Below, one piece after another: positions 1 to 14,519 of a stretch of 64,000 nt of DNA. The notes under the pieces were generated by a model. That model was not told where the DNA came from. It was given only the letters and a program-made list of their open reading frames with translations, and ran no database searches. Within the stretch, counting starts at the first letter, position 1. The number at the start of each line of letters is the position of its first letter. The stretch is taken from positions 17,738,238-17,802,237 of the forward strand of contig NC_072469.1 in NCBI RefSeq assembly GCF_027596085.1, written 5' to 3'. This stretch comes from Anoplopoma fimbria (Eukaryota; Chordata; Actinopteri; Perciformes; Anoplopomatidae). The position numbers and the translations under genes were made by a program.

Positions 1-1513
1 AGTGAAATTGACTGCTGCAGCTCACCTCTTCTCTCCTCTCCCGGTGTTAGATGAGTTAAAAACAGATCATATTTCCACAGGTGGCTGTGAGACGAACTCG
101 CCCTGGAATGTTGGGTGACATAAATCTCTGTAATTGCATGGTATTGATCAGATAACTAAAGCGACAACTGGCGAGGGAGACGCCCTTTTTTTCTTGACAC
201 CATACCATTTTTCATGCTTTTATCTGACATCAAGAAGGGAGTGTTAATCACCGCACGAGCACACACAGGCACGTGCACACACAGGCACGTGCACACCCAG
301 TCTGTCTCACACATGAATGCTGATACATTCATGTCGAGCAGAGCTACTGACAGTTCTCTGGGAAAAAAAAAAAGTGAGGCTGTCAAAGATGTGCTTGGAA
401 TATGTTTTGACTGCTCTGACTTTGACTGCATATATTGAAAGTATTCCCTTAGACTCAAATAAGCCGATGACATCAGTGCCCTGTAATTGATGGGACAATG
501 TCAAGACTTTAAAAATCCATAAACTTCTGCAGCATGACCGCACAGTACGACAACTTGACTGATTTAAGAGAGACAAGTCTTTTCATCCAGATTGACTTTC
601 AGTACATGTGCTCTGCTGTCTTCTCTTGCGTGTCTTCTCTCGACTGTACAGCACATAAGGCCTAAATCCTCAAAAATGAATCCAGCCACATAAAGCATCT
701 TGGGCATTATGGGTCTATTTGTCATCATGTCTGTGTTTACATATAGGGAGTTTACATGTAAACCACATAAGGTATCTCTTTAGGACTCCTCTCTGGGAGG
801 GTGCATACATTGAGATATCTTGAACCGATTAACAATCAACATTGTTGTTCACTTTTCAAGATGTACTTATGAAACATATAAAACAATAAATGGATTTTGT
901 GTGCTTTCTTCTAATATTCTGATACTACTTGACCCTCTTAACTGTCTCATGCTATTTTATTTGACTTGATAGGCCTTTCTTCTATTCTGACTCTTATATT
1001 GACATTTTGGCTAGGCTGGCAGGTTTGATTCTCAAAAGTTTAATCACCACCTCTGGAAACATGTGTCCTTCCTGGTCTCCATTAAGTTTTGTTTGCATGT
1101 ATTTTTTCCATTTTGTTCCTCTCATCATCACTAATGTTCAAGAAATTGAAGAAAATAAACCCATAAAAGCTGTAAAATGCAAGCTTTTTCAATAAAGAGG
1201 TGCAAAACAGTTTGGAAAGTCTCATTGAAATAACATACATTTTAAGACAAAGCAAATGGACTTGACCACAAGCTGTATACAATACATGACCTGTAAACAG
1301 AATCTGTTTCAACTTTCATATGCTGCATGGATTGTAAACAAAGTGAGATAGTTCCTCCAGTTCACTCATCTAAACTCTCAAACCTCAGGTTGCCAAGAGT
1401 GACATCAGCAGCCCCAGACACAGATCCAGCTCTCCCCTCGGGGGCTTGGGAAGGAGGGAAGGAAAGAAGGTAGGATGGAGGGCGGAGAGAGAGGAGGTGG
1501 GAAAGGTAGAGAT
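1..1513. other. Intergenic or intronic spacer, no gene seen
   Basis: No exon-like block with paired splice sites and no recognisable protein was found on either strand. The open frames here are short and break across low-complexity DNA. The only local structure seen is the 16-bp duplication listed separately and a purine-rich lead-in to the G run from about 1450. Confidence 0.6.
260..291. repeat. 16-bp tandem duplication carrying two CACGTG boxes
   Basis: Two exact 16-bp copies (260-275 and 276-291) lie head to tail, each ending in the palindrome CACGTG (270-275 and 286-291). CACGTG is the canonical E-box bound by bHLH factors such as MYC/MAX, USF and CLOCK/BMAL. The duplication sits in CA-rich DNA, so simple slippage explains it as well as function would. 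Confidence 0.8.

Positions 1514-1542
<29 letters not shown>
1514..1542 (+). repeat. Uninterrupted G29 homopolymer
   Basis: Twenty-nine consecutive G residues follow a purine-rich lead-in. The tract could form G-quadruplex DNA, and its true length is likely to be uncertain in any assembly. Open frames across it read as glycine runs and are artefacts. Confidence 0.95.
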
Positions 1543-1544
<2 letters not shown>

Positions 1545-3762
1545 CAGGTCAGTCGGTGGAGGGGTGGGGTTATAGGTCTCCTTCTCTGCCAGGTGTGCTT
1601 TTCACACAAACACACACATCCTCTCCTCTTCCATGGCGGTGTCGGCGGCGGGTGAAAAATGACGAGGCCAGACACTGGAGCCGGCATGACAAGAGAGCTG
1701 CTGCGGCTGCAGAGAGTTCCCACACATCTCACAGTGTGAGGATGAACGTACGCTCATCCAGTCTGAATTTACTTGTCTGGTTCACATCATTTGAAGTTTT
1801 GCAGCACAACTGACATCAAAGAACAGGATATATAAATTCTGATTACTATCGGATCTAGCATCAGATGAAGTCTGCGTCAATTTAGTTATGGTATGGGTAT
1901 CATTTTTATAATAATAATTTGTCAGTACAATGAAGTCATGGTCATTATGAATGAAGGACTTAATTGATGATGGTTGACAAAAAAATAAATAATAATAATT
2001 TGTATAGTTGTATGTTGTAAATCGTTTTTATAGTTTTATTTTGTATAAAATGTGTTTGTGTACTCAACCAATACACATACACTCCGTAAAAACTAGATCA
2101 ATGAGGTCATTCGTATTATTAAGAAGGAAAATATATCACCCTACAAGATAAACTGCAAGATTTCACAGTAACATGGGGTCCTATAGGACAATATATTATT
2201 TAATATTTAGTGTAATCCTGTGTACTTTTTACTGCTCTTGTCACGAATGGTGATGATTACAGTGGTGGTGATGAATAATAATATCTTAAGAATTGGTGAA
2301 GGATTGTGATATCGGAGTGGTGGTGATAATATGGTTTTGTTGGTTGTGAGTTAGAGGCCAATATTACGTCTACCTTGCTTTGTAGGTTGAAAGACTGTAT
2401 TATGTATCTGATGTTTCTGTCTTTGTTTTGTTTCGTATTATTTTGCCTATGTATTGTAGTAATATGATCCCCTTAATTGTGATATTGTAAGTTAGGTTTT
2501 TGTCTCAGCACGAAAGAAATGGAAAAATTTGAGATCATTTTTTATATTAAAAAACAAAACAAATGTATAGTTTAAAAATAAAAACAAATTGTCCTCCAAA
2601 TATGAAAAGTTACATATCTCAATCACCAAAGTATTATGTAATACTTCAACAATGTTAATGTTATTACAAGCCAAAAGGTTCAGGTTAAGATTTAAGGTTT
2701 GGCTGCATACCAGCTTTGTTTCAGTCAGGAAGCATTGGAACTATGGTTTTCTCCACAATACAACTTTTAGCTTAAAATAAAATCTTGACACGTAGCAGGT
2801 CTTTATGAGTTAAATCAAGTTCAAGTAAAACCTTTTTTCCAAACACAATTTTGATGCTAAATAACTGTATTTCTAGTCCTGCCTGTACTTGTGTGTTTCC
2901 GTTGACTTTCAGGTTATTAGTACATAGATATCGCAGGCTATACTACAAGTCTGTGTAGAATTTAATTTATGTTTACATGGGAAACATTATCTCTTGACAG
3001 AAGCTATTAAGACCACCTGAAACTTTTCATTTTTGTAAGATGAAAAGTAGTCCCGGTGAGCATCGTCTACTGATATGTCTCTTACTACACTGTACTAACT
3101 CTAAATCAGAAGCAGGAGATGTGACTGGCTCCAGCTTGTGCTAATGAACAGTCTATACTGTGATAGGACAAACATCCCTGGGTCACCATGGCATAACTTC
3201 CCTGCCATTAATTACAGTTCAGCCGGTGCGTATAAACTACTAAAGATTATCTAAGGATACAGCAGATTATCTCCGGATGTGAGCTCTTTGGGAAACATAA
3301 ATATGCTACTTCTTCTTTCCTCTTTTTCATGCAGACCACTACTTCGTCTGTGGGACCAGAGGTTCCTCACATGGTGTCCATTATCTTTAAGGATGATGAC
3401 CGCTTAAGACCACCAGGGCAGTTTTTGATACTTCCAGCGGAATTTAGAAATCTTCTTTTTTTATATAATGTTATGCAGATTGAGAATTTAAATTTCCTAT
3501 GCTTTGAAACATGAACAAACACTCAGAATCTGATGCCTCTTTGTTTGGATAAAATGGAATAAAAATGTCTTCATGACAGTAGTTGAAATGCCAAGAGTTT
3601 CTTGTCTTGCTCCACTGAAATTCCTCTTATTGTGGACATTTCTTTCCTTTCTTTAAGGAATACATTCAAACACAGAAATGTTATTTTGGCAGGGTTTTGA
3701 AATACTGTATTCGACTTTTGGTTTCCATCGGAGAAAGCTGTGCAACTATCATTTGTCTTTGG
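1543..3762. other. AT-rich spacer, no gene seen
   Basis: A GC-richer shoulder (about 1620-1740) passes into strongly AT-rich DNA. At 3334-3361 an AG-preceded, exon-like patch occurs, but it has no convincing matching donor in frame and no recognised peptide. Nothing else was supported. Confidence 0.55.
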
Positions 3763-4145
3763 CAGTGGTGGAAAGTAACTGAGTATATCTACACAAGCAC
3801 TGTACTTTGAGGTACTTGTACTTTACTTGGATATTTCTTTGTTTCTGTTTTCAGCTTATAAATTGTGTTGTTAAAGATTGAACCAGTGGTTTTGTGACCT
3901 CAACGACATTGCCACTCTTAACTTCCCAGGTGATTTCATTTAAATATCTGCTCAAGGCACAAATATTAAAGATTATCCAATATTTAGATAATATTTTGTG
4001 AAATTAGCTAATGATACTTTTGTAATTTAACTTCAGTAGGAGTTTAAATCCACGGCTTTTACGTACAATAAAGTGCATTCTTTTTACATTGTGGTACTGT
4101 TACTTATGCTCAAGTAAGGCATCTAAATACTTTTTCCACAACTAT
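3763..4145 (+). mobile_element. MITE-like dispersed repeat with degenerate terminal inverted repeats
   Basis: The left end begins CAGTGGTGGAAAGTAACT and the right end finishes near TACTTTTTCCACAACT, which are degenerate inverted copies of one another. Internal phrases such as GAGGTACTTGTACTTTACTT and ACTTCAGTAGGAGTTTAAAT match my memory of a very abundant percomorph repeat of about 0.4 kb. There is no transposase frame, so it would be non-autonomous. The family assignment is from memory and was not searched. Confidence 0.7.
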
Positions 4146-6060
4146 TCCATGGTTACACTAGTCACAACAGTCAATAATAAGGCTCTGTTAAGAGAAAAGG
4201 GAAAAAGAGAAATGAGTAGCACTCCTAAACACTGGCCTGACATGTAATGCTGGTTTCTGTTATATTACTTTTCAGCATAAGTGGTGACTATACTGCAGGT
4301 TACATAAGGAACAAGGCTACTTGGCACTCACTGTTAAGGCACATTTAAACTACTTAATTACTATTTTCCTTTGTGATATCTTGATTGATGAGTGAGTGTT
4401 TGTACAATATGGGGTTTTCCAATATAAATAAAAAACAATCTATGATTAATACATGTTTAAATGTATTTAAATGTGCTTATGAAGCTTGATTTCTAAAGAA
4501 TGTGGCGTTCCTTGATTTAGCCCTCTAAATATGTTGTGCTATGAGTAAACCCTCTCTTTTCTCTATGAAGTAAACACAAAAAAAATAAAATAATGACAAA
4601 GCTACAAAGCTACAGAGAAAAAGCAACCCTCTGGAAGCAGAAAGTACACAAGTCCTGTTTGTCCATGTGCTTTAGATTGTATATTTGTTTTAAGTCTGGA
4701 TAGGAGCACATGTCCCACAGTAAAGAGTTGAACATCTCTGTTTGCAAAGGGATTTAACAGTTAATCTGTTACAGCAGAAGTATTCCAGTGTATGTTTTAA
4801 CTTGCAAAGTTCATATCCATCAATCCATGAACTCCAGATAAATTAATTGATTTCCAAATGTCACAGTAAGTCACATTTTGTTTCTTTACGTTGAAACTCT
4901 GCCCAAAGGCAAAGCAGTAAAATGCAAAGCAAACAATAACTTTGATTAAAAATGGTTTATAAACTTTTTTATTATTATTTAATTATTTCATGTTTTTGTT
5001 GAAAAATCTTATTTTATTTTTTATTTAAGTTGCAGAAACTATTTTATGAATCTAGTTTTTATTTCACACTATTTCACTATTATTACTGATTGTATAGCTT
5101 TTAATTCTTTGTTATATCACTTTTTTATCCTTTCATTGTCTCAAGTGCATTGGTCTCAAACTGTGACATTGTTAAGTTGTTGAATTGTTTTTGTCTTTTC
5201 TGTTGTTTTTACGGTTAGCACTTGCAAATGACAAGGAAGTACAAAATGTAAACCATGCTTTGGTGTTTCATTTTTACCTCTTTACTTAAGAGTTCATTAA
5301 AATAACTTTTTTTCATTTTACTAAATGTACCAAAAAACTGGCCAAAACACAGTAAAAAATGATCTTTTAATGATTTAATTACTTATATTGCTGAGTTTAA
5401 ATCATCCATCGGTCCTATAGCTAAGGCATTTACATGGAAAAATGAATCTCAGCATGAGCTCATCAACTAAACATCCCCTCTCAACAAATGGTGAGACAAC
5501 TGGCTTTCTGCTTTATCTTGAACAAAAGGTGTCTATGGTTACATCTTCTTGGTTACAGAAACATGACACAGTGTTTTTCCTCCAACACTTTCGACTGATT
5601 CCACATTGTGTTCCCAAGGGGCTGCGCTGTAATTTGGTAATTTGTCCACAGCTACCTTCTAGCATTTTTACAACTTTTTGAAGGAATGCTGTCGTACAAA
5701 AGGTTGGTGTGGCATCACTATACATTACAAAAAAAGTCTCTAGATCATGCATCAGTGTGAAGTTACAGTTATACTAAGAAGGTTGGGTTACAGGGATGAT
5801 GGCAACCAGTGCTCTTTTTGGTCGCCCTCATGTTCAAGGAATTACCCCATTCTGGGGCTTTTTGTCAAAGTGTCTGTGGATTGTATCATCATAGTACACT
5901 GTAGCAAAATACTGTATTAAAATGCATCAAACCCACCTAAAAATAATAGGACGATATGTAGTTTAGCACTACATTTAATAATCTAATATATTTTTTCAAA
6001 TTTCATTTTTCACTCTTGTTTTATATTACTTTTTAGTAGAAAACCATGTAAAGCCTGGAG
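4146..6060. other. AT-rich spacer, no gene seen
   Basis: Very AT-rich DNA with short A and T runs. The open frames at 5442-5681 (+) and 5513-5752 (-) overlap on opposite strands and encode nothing recognisable. No repeat family or RNA gene was identified. Confidence 0.6.
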
Positions 6061-6639
6061 GAGAAATAAAATCAGAACATTGCAACACATCTGGTCTCAT
6101 CGCAGTCCCTCTGCGACAGTATGGGCACAAGCAGCTTGGGTGGAGGGGGGAAGACCACAGGACACAGAGACAACTAGTGCTCTGGGCATTACCGACCATG
6201 ATACTCCACTTTGCTGATACGTCCTGTCACCCTTCTATGCAAATCCCCCTGATATCTGCTATGCACGTGCTTACACTCAGAGGCAGGCGGCCGCCTGAAC
6301 TTGCTCTGTCAGTCCGCCATACCCGGATTCCTACAGAAGAGGGAAGGGGCCCCCACGGGGACCCTAATCGCCAAAGCAAAGGGGTCATCCATCAAGTCAG
6401 GCTCAGTGGGGACATTAGGGGGGAAAAGGCAGAGGAGGGATGAACAACATAGGGGAGGGAGAAGTAACAGGGAGAGACAGAAACAGACAGTGGGAGGAGG
6501 GGCGGGGGGGGGGGGGACTGAGAAAGAAACAGATTGAAATACAATGAAGAGAGAGAAAGAGGCCGAGCCGGGCTCTCTGTTTGTTTAGGGTCTGTCTCTG
6601 TCATTGTGTCGCCGCAGTAGAGGGGTTACCGGGGTGTCT

Positions 6640-6800
6640 CTCGGACACTGGGGGCTGCCCTGCTCCGCTGACGGCCCTGCGACTGAGCATATGTCACCAG
6701 TCTAGCGCGAACGAGGGCGCTGCCTCTGCTGGGGCACACGTCATTAGCACCATCTGTGACAGTACCCATGAGGCCCTGGTGCGCGCAAATACGCTGGTTT
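6640..6800. promoter_or_regulatory. Candidate conserved non-coding element
   Basis: A mixed-composition, CpG-containing patch inside a GC-richer interval (6061-7380), with words such as TCTAGCGCGAACGAGGGCGC and CATTAGCACCATCTGTGAC. No frame is open in a convincing way. The neighbouring run near 6504-6516 is a G/C simple sequence. Conservation was not measured. Confidence 0.25.
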
Positions 6801-7254
6801 TGTTTTTTTGGGAAGGGGTGGAAAACGAGGGAGGAAGGGGCCGCTACTCGTATATGTGTGTACTCTGTTTCTTCCAGGGTCACTGCTGCTCAACTAGACC
6901 TTGTACTGATGGAGGAGGAGGGGTGGCCGGGAAGCTGTAGTGAACCCAACTTACCAGTATAATGTGCGCGTGAGGGTGTGAAAGTGAGTGGAATGTGTGA
7001 TGAGGGGTGCATGTGTGCATTTACGTGTGTCTGTGAATCAACGTAGTGTCATGCCTACGTACCAGTGAGTCCAGGACACCGGTATGGCAATGATTACAGC
7101 CCTTTGGGAGGGAGGGCAAGACAGGCCCGGGGTCCACGCTTGCTGCAGTCGTGTTGAGTCCAGATAGAGGAAATGCTGGAATAATAAGAACAGGAAGGGT
7201 AAATGGCCTATCAAACACACCCCTCTCTGACCTCCCCTGAGCCTGGCCGACCAG

Positions 7255-7380
7255 GATGAAAGATCCAGCCACTTTCTTCTCCTTAATGGTTTCCTCGGTA
7301 ATCAGCGTGGCGGAAGTGCTCCAGTCCGGGGTGATTAGCCGGGGCTAGGATTCCTTAATCGCCCCAGCCCTGTTCTCATG
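7255..7380. promoter_or_regulatory. Candidate enhancer-like CNE with four homeodomain cores
   Basis: Within about 80 bp there are TAAT (7284), TAATC (7299), GATTAG (7333) and TTAATCG (7355), set in GC-balanced DNA with no low-complexity bias. Clustered TAAT/ATTA cores of this sort are typical of vertebrate developmental enhancers. No coding potential is seen. Confidence 0.35.
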
Positions 7381-10330
7381 CTTTGAAAAATAAAGGAGGG
7401 TGAGGGAATGAGGAAAGAGGAAGCAAGGGTGATAACAGGGCCGTGTGTTTAAAGAAAAAAACGAAGGGGGAAAGATGTTTGGATGCAAGTAGATTTGGAA
7501 GGGCCACAAGCTGAGAAGTCGGAGCTGAAGTTATTTGGGTTCGTGGTAGGTTGAATGACACAAACAAAGAGAACAATAGGTTTAATGGTGTAAGTTCAAG
7601 TTAATAAGGAGATGTCATGTATGTTTCATCAAGTCAATAAAGTCAAAAGCTAAAGGTACTTAATCACTGGGAAAACAGGCGTTCATGAGATGACTGCTAA
7701 TCTGACTGAAACATGGCCTCCCAGACAGCAATGACTCATGGCAGACGCTAACATTAGCAACTGGCATGGATTTACCGTATTTATCCAGGATGTGTTTGGT
7801 TTGCACTTCTCTTCTTAATCCGTTAACAGAATTTTCAGCAACAAAACACAATTTTAAAATCCCTAACAATGTTTGGCTGTGGAGGGATTTGTTTTCATCA
7901 CTGTGATTTGGCTGTGGCTTCCAGTTTAAACAATAACTAAATACTCAGACAGGCCCGGAATAATGTTACGTGTGCTTAAAAATATGGCAAATGCATATAC
8001 GCCTTAAATGAAAAGATGAATGTTTTTTTTATCAACAACTCACATTATTTTTCACCTAGATAATTCAGGATTACTGTCGATTTGGATTACTGAAGTATAG
8101 TCTTACAGCAGCTCCAGCATTGAATAGGGTGGTAAATTCCTCAGACGGTAAAATGAGAGCCTGTCTGTGGGCTGATGGTGACTGATGCTGGGGTCAGAGC
8201 AGTTAGCCTAACCACAGAAATGGTAGACTGCATGAGTCACAGTTACATGCTACACACTCTCTGTTCCCACAGGTTGCTACTTTAACCAAAGTCTTTGGTC
8301 CATGCATTTTATTCATGTTAACCAATATTACCAACAGTAGCACTGTTTCCTCACTTATGCTTGAATTGGAAGATTGCTTGAAAACCACCACAATATGAGT
8401 CATTTTAATAAAAAATAAGCTTAACAATGCGTAGCTCTGTGTGTTTTTTTTTTATTGTGTCAACAGTGGAATAATTACTTTCAGCTTAACTGATTGGAAA
8501 ATGACCAATGGGACTTGAAGCCCCATGTCAATTATGATTATATTTTCAGACTGGGTTTGCTGATTTTTGGTTTGGCATCTATTTTGTGAACACATTTTAT
8601 TGATCAAGATATGCATTGGAAATTATTACCCATAATTGCATACTTTTAAACAAAACCTTCACTGAAAAAAAAAATCACAAAATTGATAATAAAATGAAGC
8701 AAATTAAATAAATGTTAATAAATCTTTACCCCACACTTGTTTTTTTGCTGTGTTTTTGAACAATATGACATACTTACACCAACCCAGACACAATTGGGGA
8801 TCTGTCCAGTTAGTGACTTATTCTTATTCGGTGATCCAATTATGCAGTAATAAATACTTTCAAAAAAGTAATTAGAGTACTAAATAATTATTCTATATAA
8901 AGGTGATAAAAAAAATGACTATTGCTAATTGTTTACTTAAGTTGATAGAATCTTAGGAACAATGCCTCTAAAGGTTATTTTGGAGCTTCAACAGAAGCGA
9001 CCTGGGAGGCCTCAGGGAGCATGCAGGCCAACTGACATCTTCCCAGGCTGACTTAGTGATGTTGTGTCAGAAATTAAATAGCTGTGGTGAAACAGTATAA
9101 TTTAAAGGTGCTCTTGTGGGTTTTCTTTCAGGAGCCACATTCCTAATGCAATGATACTCCTATCTGTTTTCCTTTGCCAATATTCCCTTTCTGTTTAATG
9201 CGACGATCAGTTTCCCCGTCAACAATGACAATGTGCAGTGGCAACATTCTTTAAAAATACCTAAATACACAAACACACAAGCCTGTTTGACAGTGTAAGG
9301 ATCTGTTTTCTTTCAGGAATTCCCCTACCGAGCGCTGATGCTACTTAAGTTCCCACCTAGTCAAACCTGCTTGTACCTCATATTGTGTTCCCTATTATTT
9401 TTCAGTGATCGCGTTACAGCAGTTGGTTTCCAAAATGTCTCCTGTAATGCGAACATGCTTATATACAGGTATCGTATATGTCCACTTATGTCCATGACAA
9501 TGGGTGACCACACCTGGGCTTTTGTCTTAGCAGCTACAGAGATTTGGCATCTCACAGTGCAACTTCTCAAGTGTCGCCCTTAAAAATCCCCCATCTATCT
9601 TTTTACTGCAGCGTTCTTTAGAAATATGCATGCAACACGCTCACACACTTACAGTGACACAAACACACACTGATAATTATAGAGCTTTTGAAATGGTCTT
9701 AAAGGATTGCTTTTGCTCTTGTCTCCACTACGTTTTAGTCCTGGGGGCTAAACAGGTGTGTGTCTCTTAAAACATTTCTCTCATACCTGAACACACCAAC
9801 AGACGTTGACCTCAACCTACACTCCAACCCCACCCTCATTTCAGCCATTACTTGGTGCATTTAGCTCACAATACCCAAATTGCTTATATGAACATGTCAC
9901 ATTCAATCAACCTAATGTTAGGATTATACATGACAAAATGTCCAAAAATGCCCTGTAGCTGACAGGCAAGCAGGTGATCTGAAAGGATATCACTATTAAG
10001 CTGCCCACATTTTTTTTTCTCCCCTCAAGAGCTTTAACGTCTTTGGTGACCAAAAGTATTAGTTTCCACCTAGTGTAAAGGTTCCCATCACAGTGGCAGT
10101 GTGTCTTTTGAACTTAATGGGTGACGAGGAGTGTAGCTGTTTGAGCTCCAAAAGTCCCACGGTGCTACGACCCTTTGCCACCACAATGGATAAAAGAACG
10201 ATGCATGAAAAGCAAGTAGGAGAGCAAGATGAGAGACGTGCAGAAGATTGTACAAAACAGATGAGACAGAACAAAAGATGGTTCGACGGGAAGATAAGGA
10301 GGGAGAGCTCGACGGACAGACACACCAGGC
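7381..10330. other. Spacer, no gene seen
   Basis: Mostly AT-rich, with short poly-A and poly-T runs. The overlapping frames at 9338-9583 (+) and 9361-9570 (-) are unrecognised. At 8940-9110 composition is more balanced, but no clear element was defined. Confidence 0.55.
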
Positions 10331-10334
10331 GTCT

Positions 10335-10740
10335 CTGTCTCACCATCCTGTAGTCAGTGAGCTGTCAGCGATCCTCCCTGCCCGCTCTATGGGTACAGCC
10401 CCGCGAGCGATGGCATTTCAAATAGCCTTATAAATCAAGAGTTATGTTATGTCACCCTGCCACTGCCATTAACACACACAAGAGAAAAACCACTACAGTT
10501 TTTTTTTCTGCAGCAAATAGGGTTTTATATTACTCTGTGCATCCCCAACTGAACCATTAATACTCTACATCAGGAAAGCTCTCGGGCCTTTACTGAAATT
10601 TGAGAAATTTATACTCATCGTGGGCCCATGACTCAATAAAACTTACCAGCGCTCTTGTCGTCAGGGCACCCACGAGAAAGCAGCCCCTGGCCCATTTCGG
10701 TTCCCAACTTGTAGGTTAAGAAATGCGCTCTCCTCCCTCA
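10335..10740. promoter_or_regulatory. Candidate conserved non-coding block
   Basis: Two balanced patches (about 10,335-10,460 and 10,560-10,735) flank an AT-rich gap. Notable words are GCGAGCGATGGCATTTCAAA and GCCTTATAAATCAAGAG in the first and ATGACTCAATAAAACTTACC in the second. The last includes TGACTCA, an AP-1-type site. Conservation is untested. Confidence 0.3.
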
Positions 10741-11443
10741 ACAATTATTAAAGAGATACCCTTGAGCAAGGCACTTGACCTTCAATAGCTACAGTGAAAC
10801 TGCTCATTGGCTTAGTATAAGACTGTAGTGATACTGGGCAGCTCAGCTTGCAGTTTTTTTTATCTAATTTCTGTAAAGACACCTGCATGATTAACAGGAA
10901 AAAAAACACTCTGACTGCCATATTATTATACATCTTAGCTCTTGTAGCAATACATTTATATTCAAAGCCTCTCTGTGTGAAACTAAATGAAAAAACAACA
11001 CTTGATTTGAGCTTCAGTATCTCACAAAAGCTTCCCTTTGAAACCCTTTGTTTGACTAAGTGACTTACTCACTGTTCTGTTGCAGAGCGATGCTGTTTCC
11101 AAACGACTTACCTTAATGATAGACAGATGGCAAAGGAATCCATTGCTACACCACTGTGCCTTGTGTCACCTTGAAAACTTTTTTTTTTTTGCATGCCCCG
11201 TACGACCCTCCGCACCTGCTGCCAAAACAATTTCCCCCTGCAAAGCAAGTCAACCGTGCTACATGTAAGTCACGGTTGCCGGGGTTAAATATAGGAATCG
11301 TGCATAGAGGGGTAATCAGGAGTTCTCATCGCAGGATCCCCCGAGACTGATCCCCCGCGTGTGACATGGCTGTCAAAACACTGACAGATTGTTTTACCAA
11401 CATGTGCACGCGTACACACTCACAAACACGCAGCAGCATGCAT

Positions 11444-13379
<1,936 letters not shown>

Positions 13380-13406
13380 GGGGGTGGGGGTGGTGTGGGG
13401 GGGGGG
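13380..13406 (+). repeat. G-rich tract, potential G-quadruplex
   Basis: The tract is GGGGG-T-GGGGG-TGGTGT-G10, giving at least four G runs of three or more with short loops. This satisfies the usual intramolecular G-quadruplex pattern on the + strand. It follows a short GT-rich stretch. Confidence 0.75.
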
Positions 13407-13679
13407 GATTTCTATGCTCTAGCAATTTGATACCACAGCACTTGAGAGTTATCAACGGAGTGGCCGTAAGCTCCGGAGCAATTCATAATTGTGTTCTCTC
13501 ATCTCATATTGCAGCAGCTGAAGTTTTTACTTTATTTATTTGCTCTGCAGCACACACATAACACCCACACAAACAAATACACACACATATAATCACATAG
13601 ATGTCTCATCCCAGCACTTTTTTTGATGATACATTTAATGGTGTAAAGTTGCATCTCGCTATGTGTGCACATGTATGCA

Positions 13680-13683
<4 letters not shown>

Positions 13684-13712
<29 letters not shown>
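13684..13712. repeat. (GT)14 microsatellite
   Basis: A pure TG/GT dinucleotide run of 29 bp. Confidence 0.95.
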
Positions 13713-13715
<3 letters not shown>

Positions 13716-13734
13716 AAGCAGGGTCCCCCTACCT

Positions 13735-13945
13735 GTGCTGGTTGGGAGTTAATCCGGTTAGGTTCCAGTCTCGTCTCCGCGGCTGAGCGGTGTGGTTGAG
13801 GCTCCACAGTGCCCTGCGGGGGCCTGAGGCGCCTCTCCAGCCCAACGCCTTGGCTTAAGCGTGGCGCGGTAAGGAGATGAGGCCCGATCGGCCCTCGTTA
13901 CAGAAATTAGATGGATCAGGGAGTAAACATAACCAGCTTTTTTAT
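13735..13945. promoter_or_regulatory. Candidate CNE, GC-balanced
   Basis: Contains TTAATCC (13,749), an OTX/bicoid-type core, a second GGTTAGG word, and AAATTAG near 13,904. The middle is GC-rich and CpG-containing (13,800-13,870). It ends where the purine-rich tract begins. No coding frame is convincing. Confidence 0.35.
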
Positions 13946-13960
13946 ATGATCCTCAGCTCA

Positions 13961-14385
13961 GAGCAGACAGAGAGCGGAGAAGATGGAGGGGAGGGAGAGG
14001 AGGGAGACAGAGAAGGCGAGATTCCTCCTCTAATTACTTCATGGGTCACTGCTCCTGCAGGCAGATGTCAAAATCCAACACTTTCTGATGTGAGGAGAGC
14101 GCTGGAGAATGGAAGGGATAGAGAGAGGGAGAGAGGGAGGAAGCATAGCAAGAGCATTAGGAAAAGGGGTGAGTAATGAGAACAGGAAGAGGGATGATAA
14201 AAAAAAAAGGAAGAGGAGGTTTAAGAGGAGAATGAAATACTAAATTGGAGAAAGTGGGTTACAAAAATACAGGAGGGTGAGGAGGAGGATAAAACAGGGG
14301 GAGAGAATGGATGAAAGGAGAAAGTGAGTCGGGATTTAGAGAAGCGAGGAGGCGGAGGGGGGGATAGAAAGCGACTGAGGACGAA
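13961..14385 (+). repeat. Purine-rich (GA-rich) tract on the + strand
   Basis: Two blocks (13,961-14,030 and about 14,096-14,385) are dominated by GGA, GAG and GAGA words, with an A10 run near 14,200. The short break at 14,031-14,095 has balanced composition. Long purine/pyrimidine strand asymmetry can adopt triplex (H-DNA) structure. The reverse-strand frame across it reads Pro/Ser/Phe-rich and is an artefact. Confidence 0.75.
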
Positions 14386-14519
14386 TTGGGGTGTGGGGCT
14401 GTAACATGTTGTCAAGAAAGTGGGTGAATGTGGTGGTGATGACACAGATTGGTTGTGGAGTGGCGGTGACCTGGGATGGCCTGTGTCTGGCAGAGAGGTA
14501 GCCGGCGAACACAAGACCC

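Noticed and set aside
3334..3420. Exon-like patch after a good acceptor (TCTTTTTCATGCAG)
   Set aside because: The open frame has no GT donor at a sensible place and no peptide I recognise. An alternative frame closes after about 18 codons.
6745..6756. TAGCACCATCTG, identical to the first 12 nt of miR-29 family members
   Set aside because: The remainder does not match and no stem-loop was found around it.
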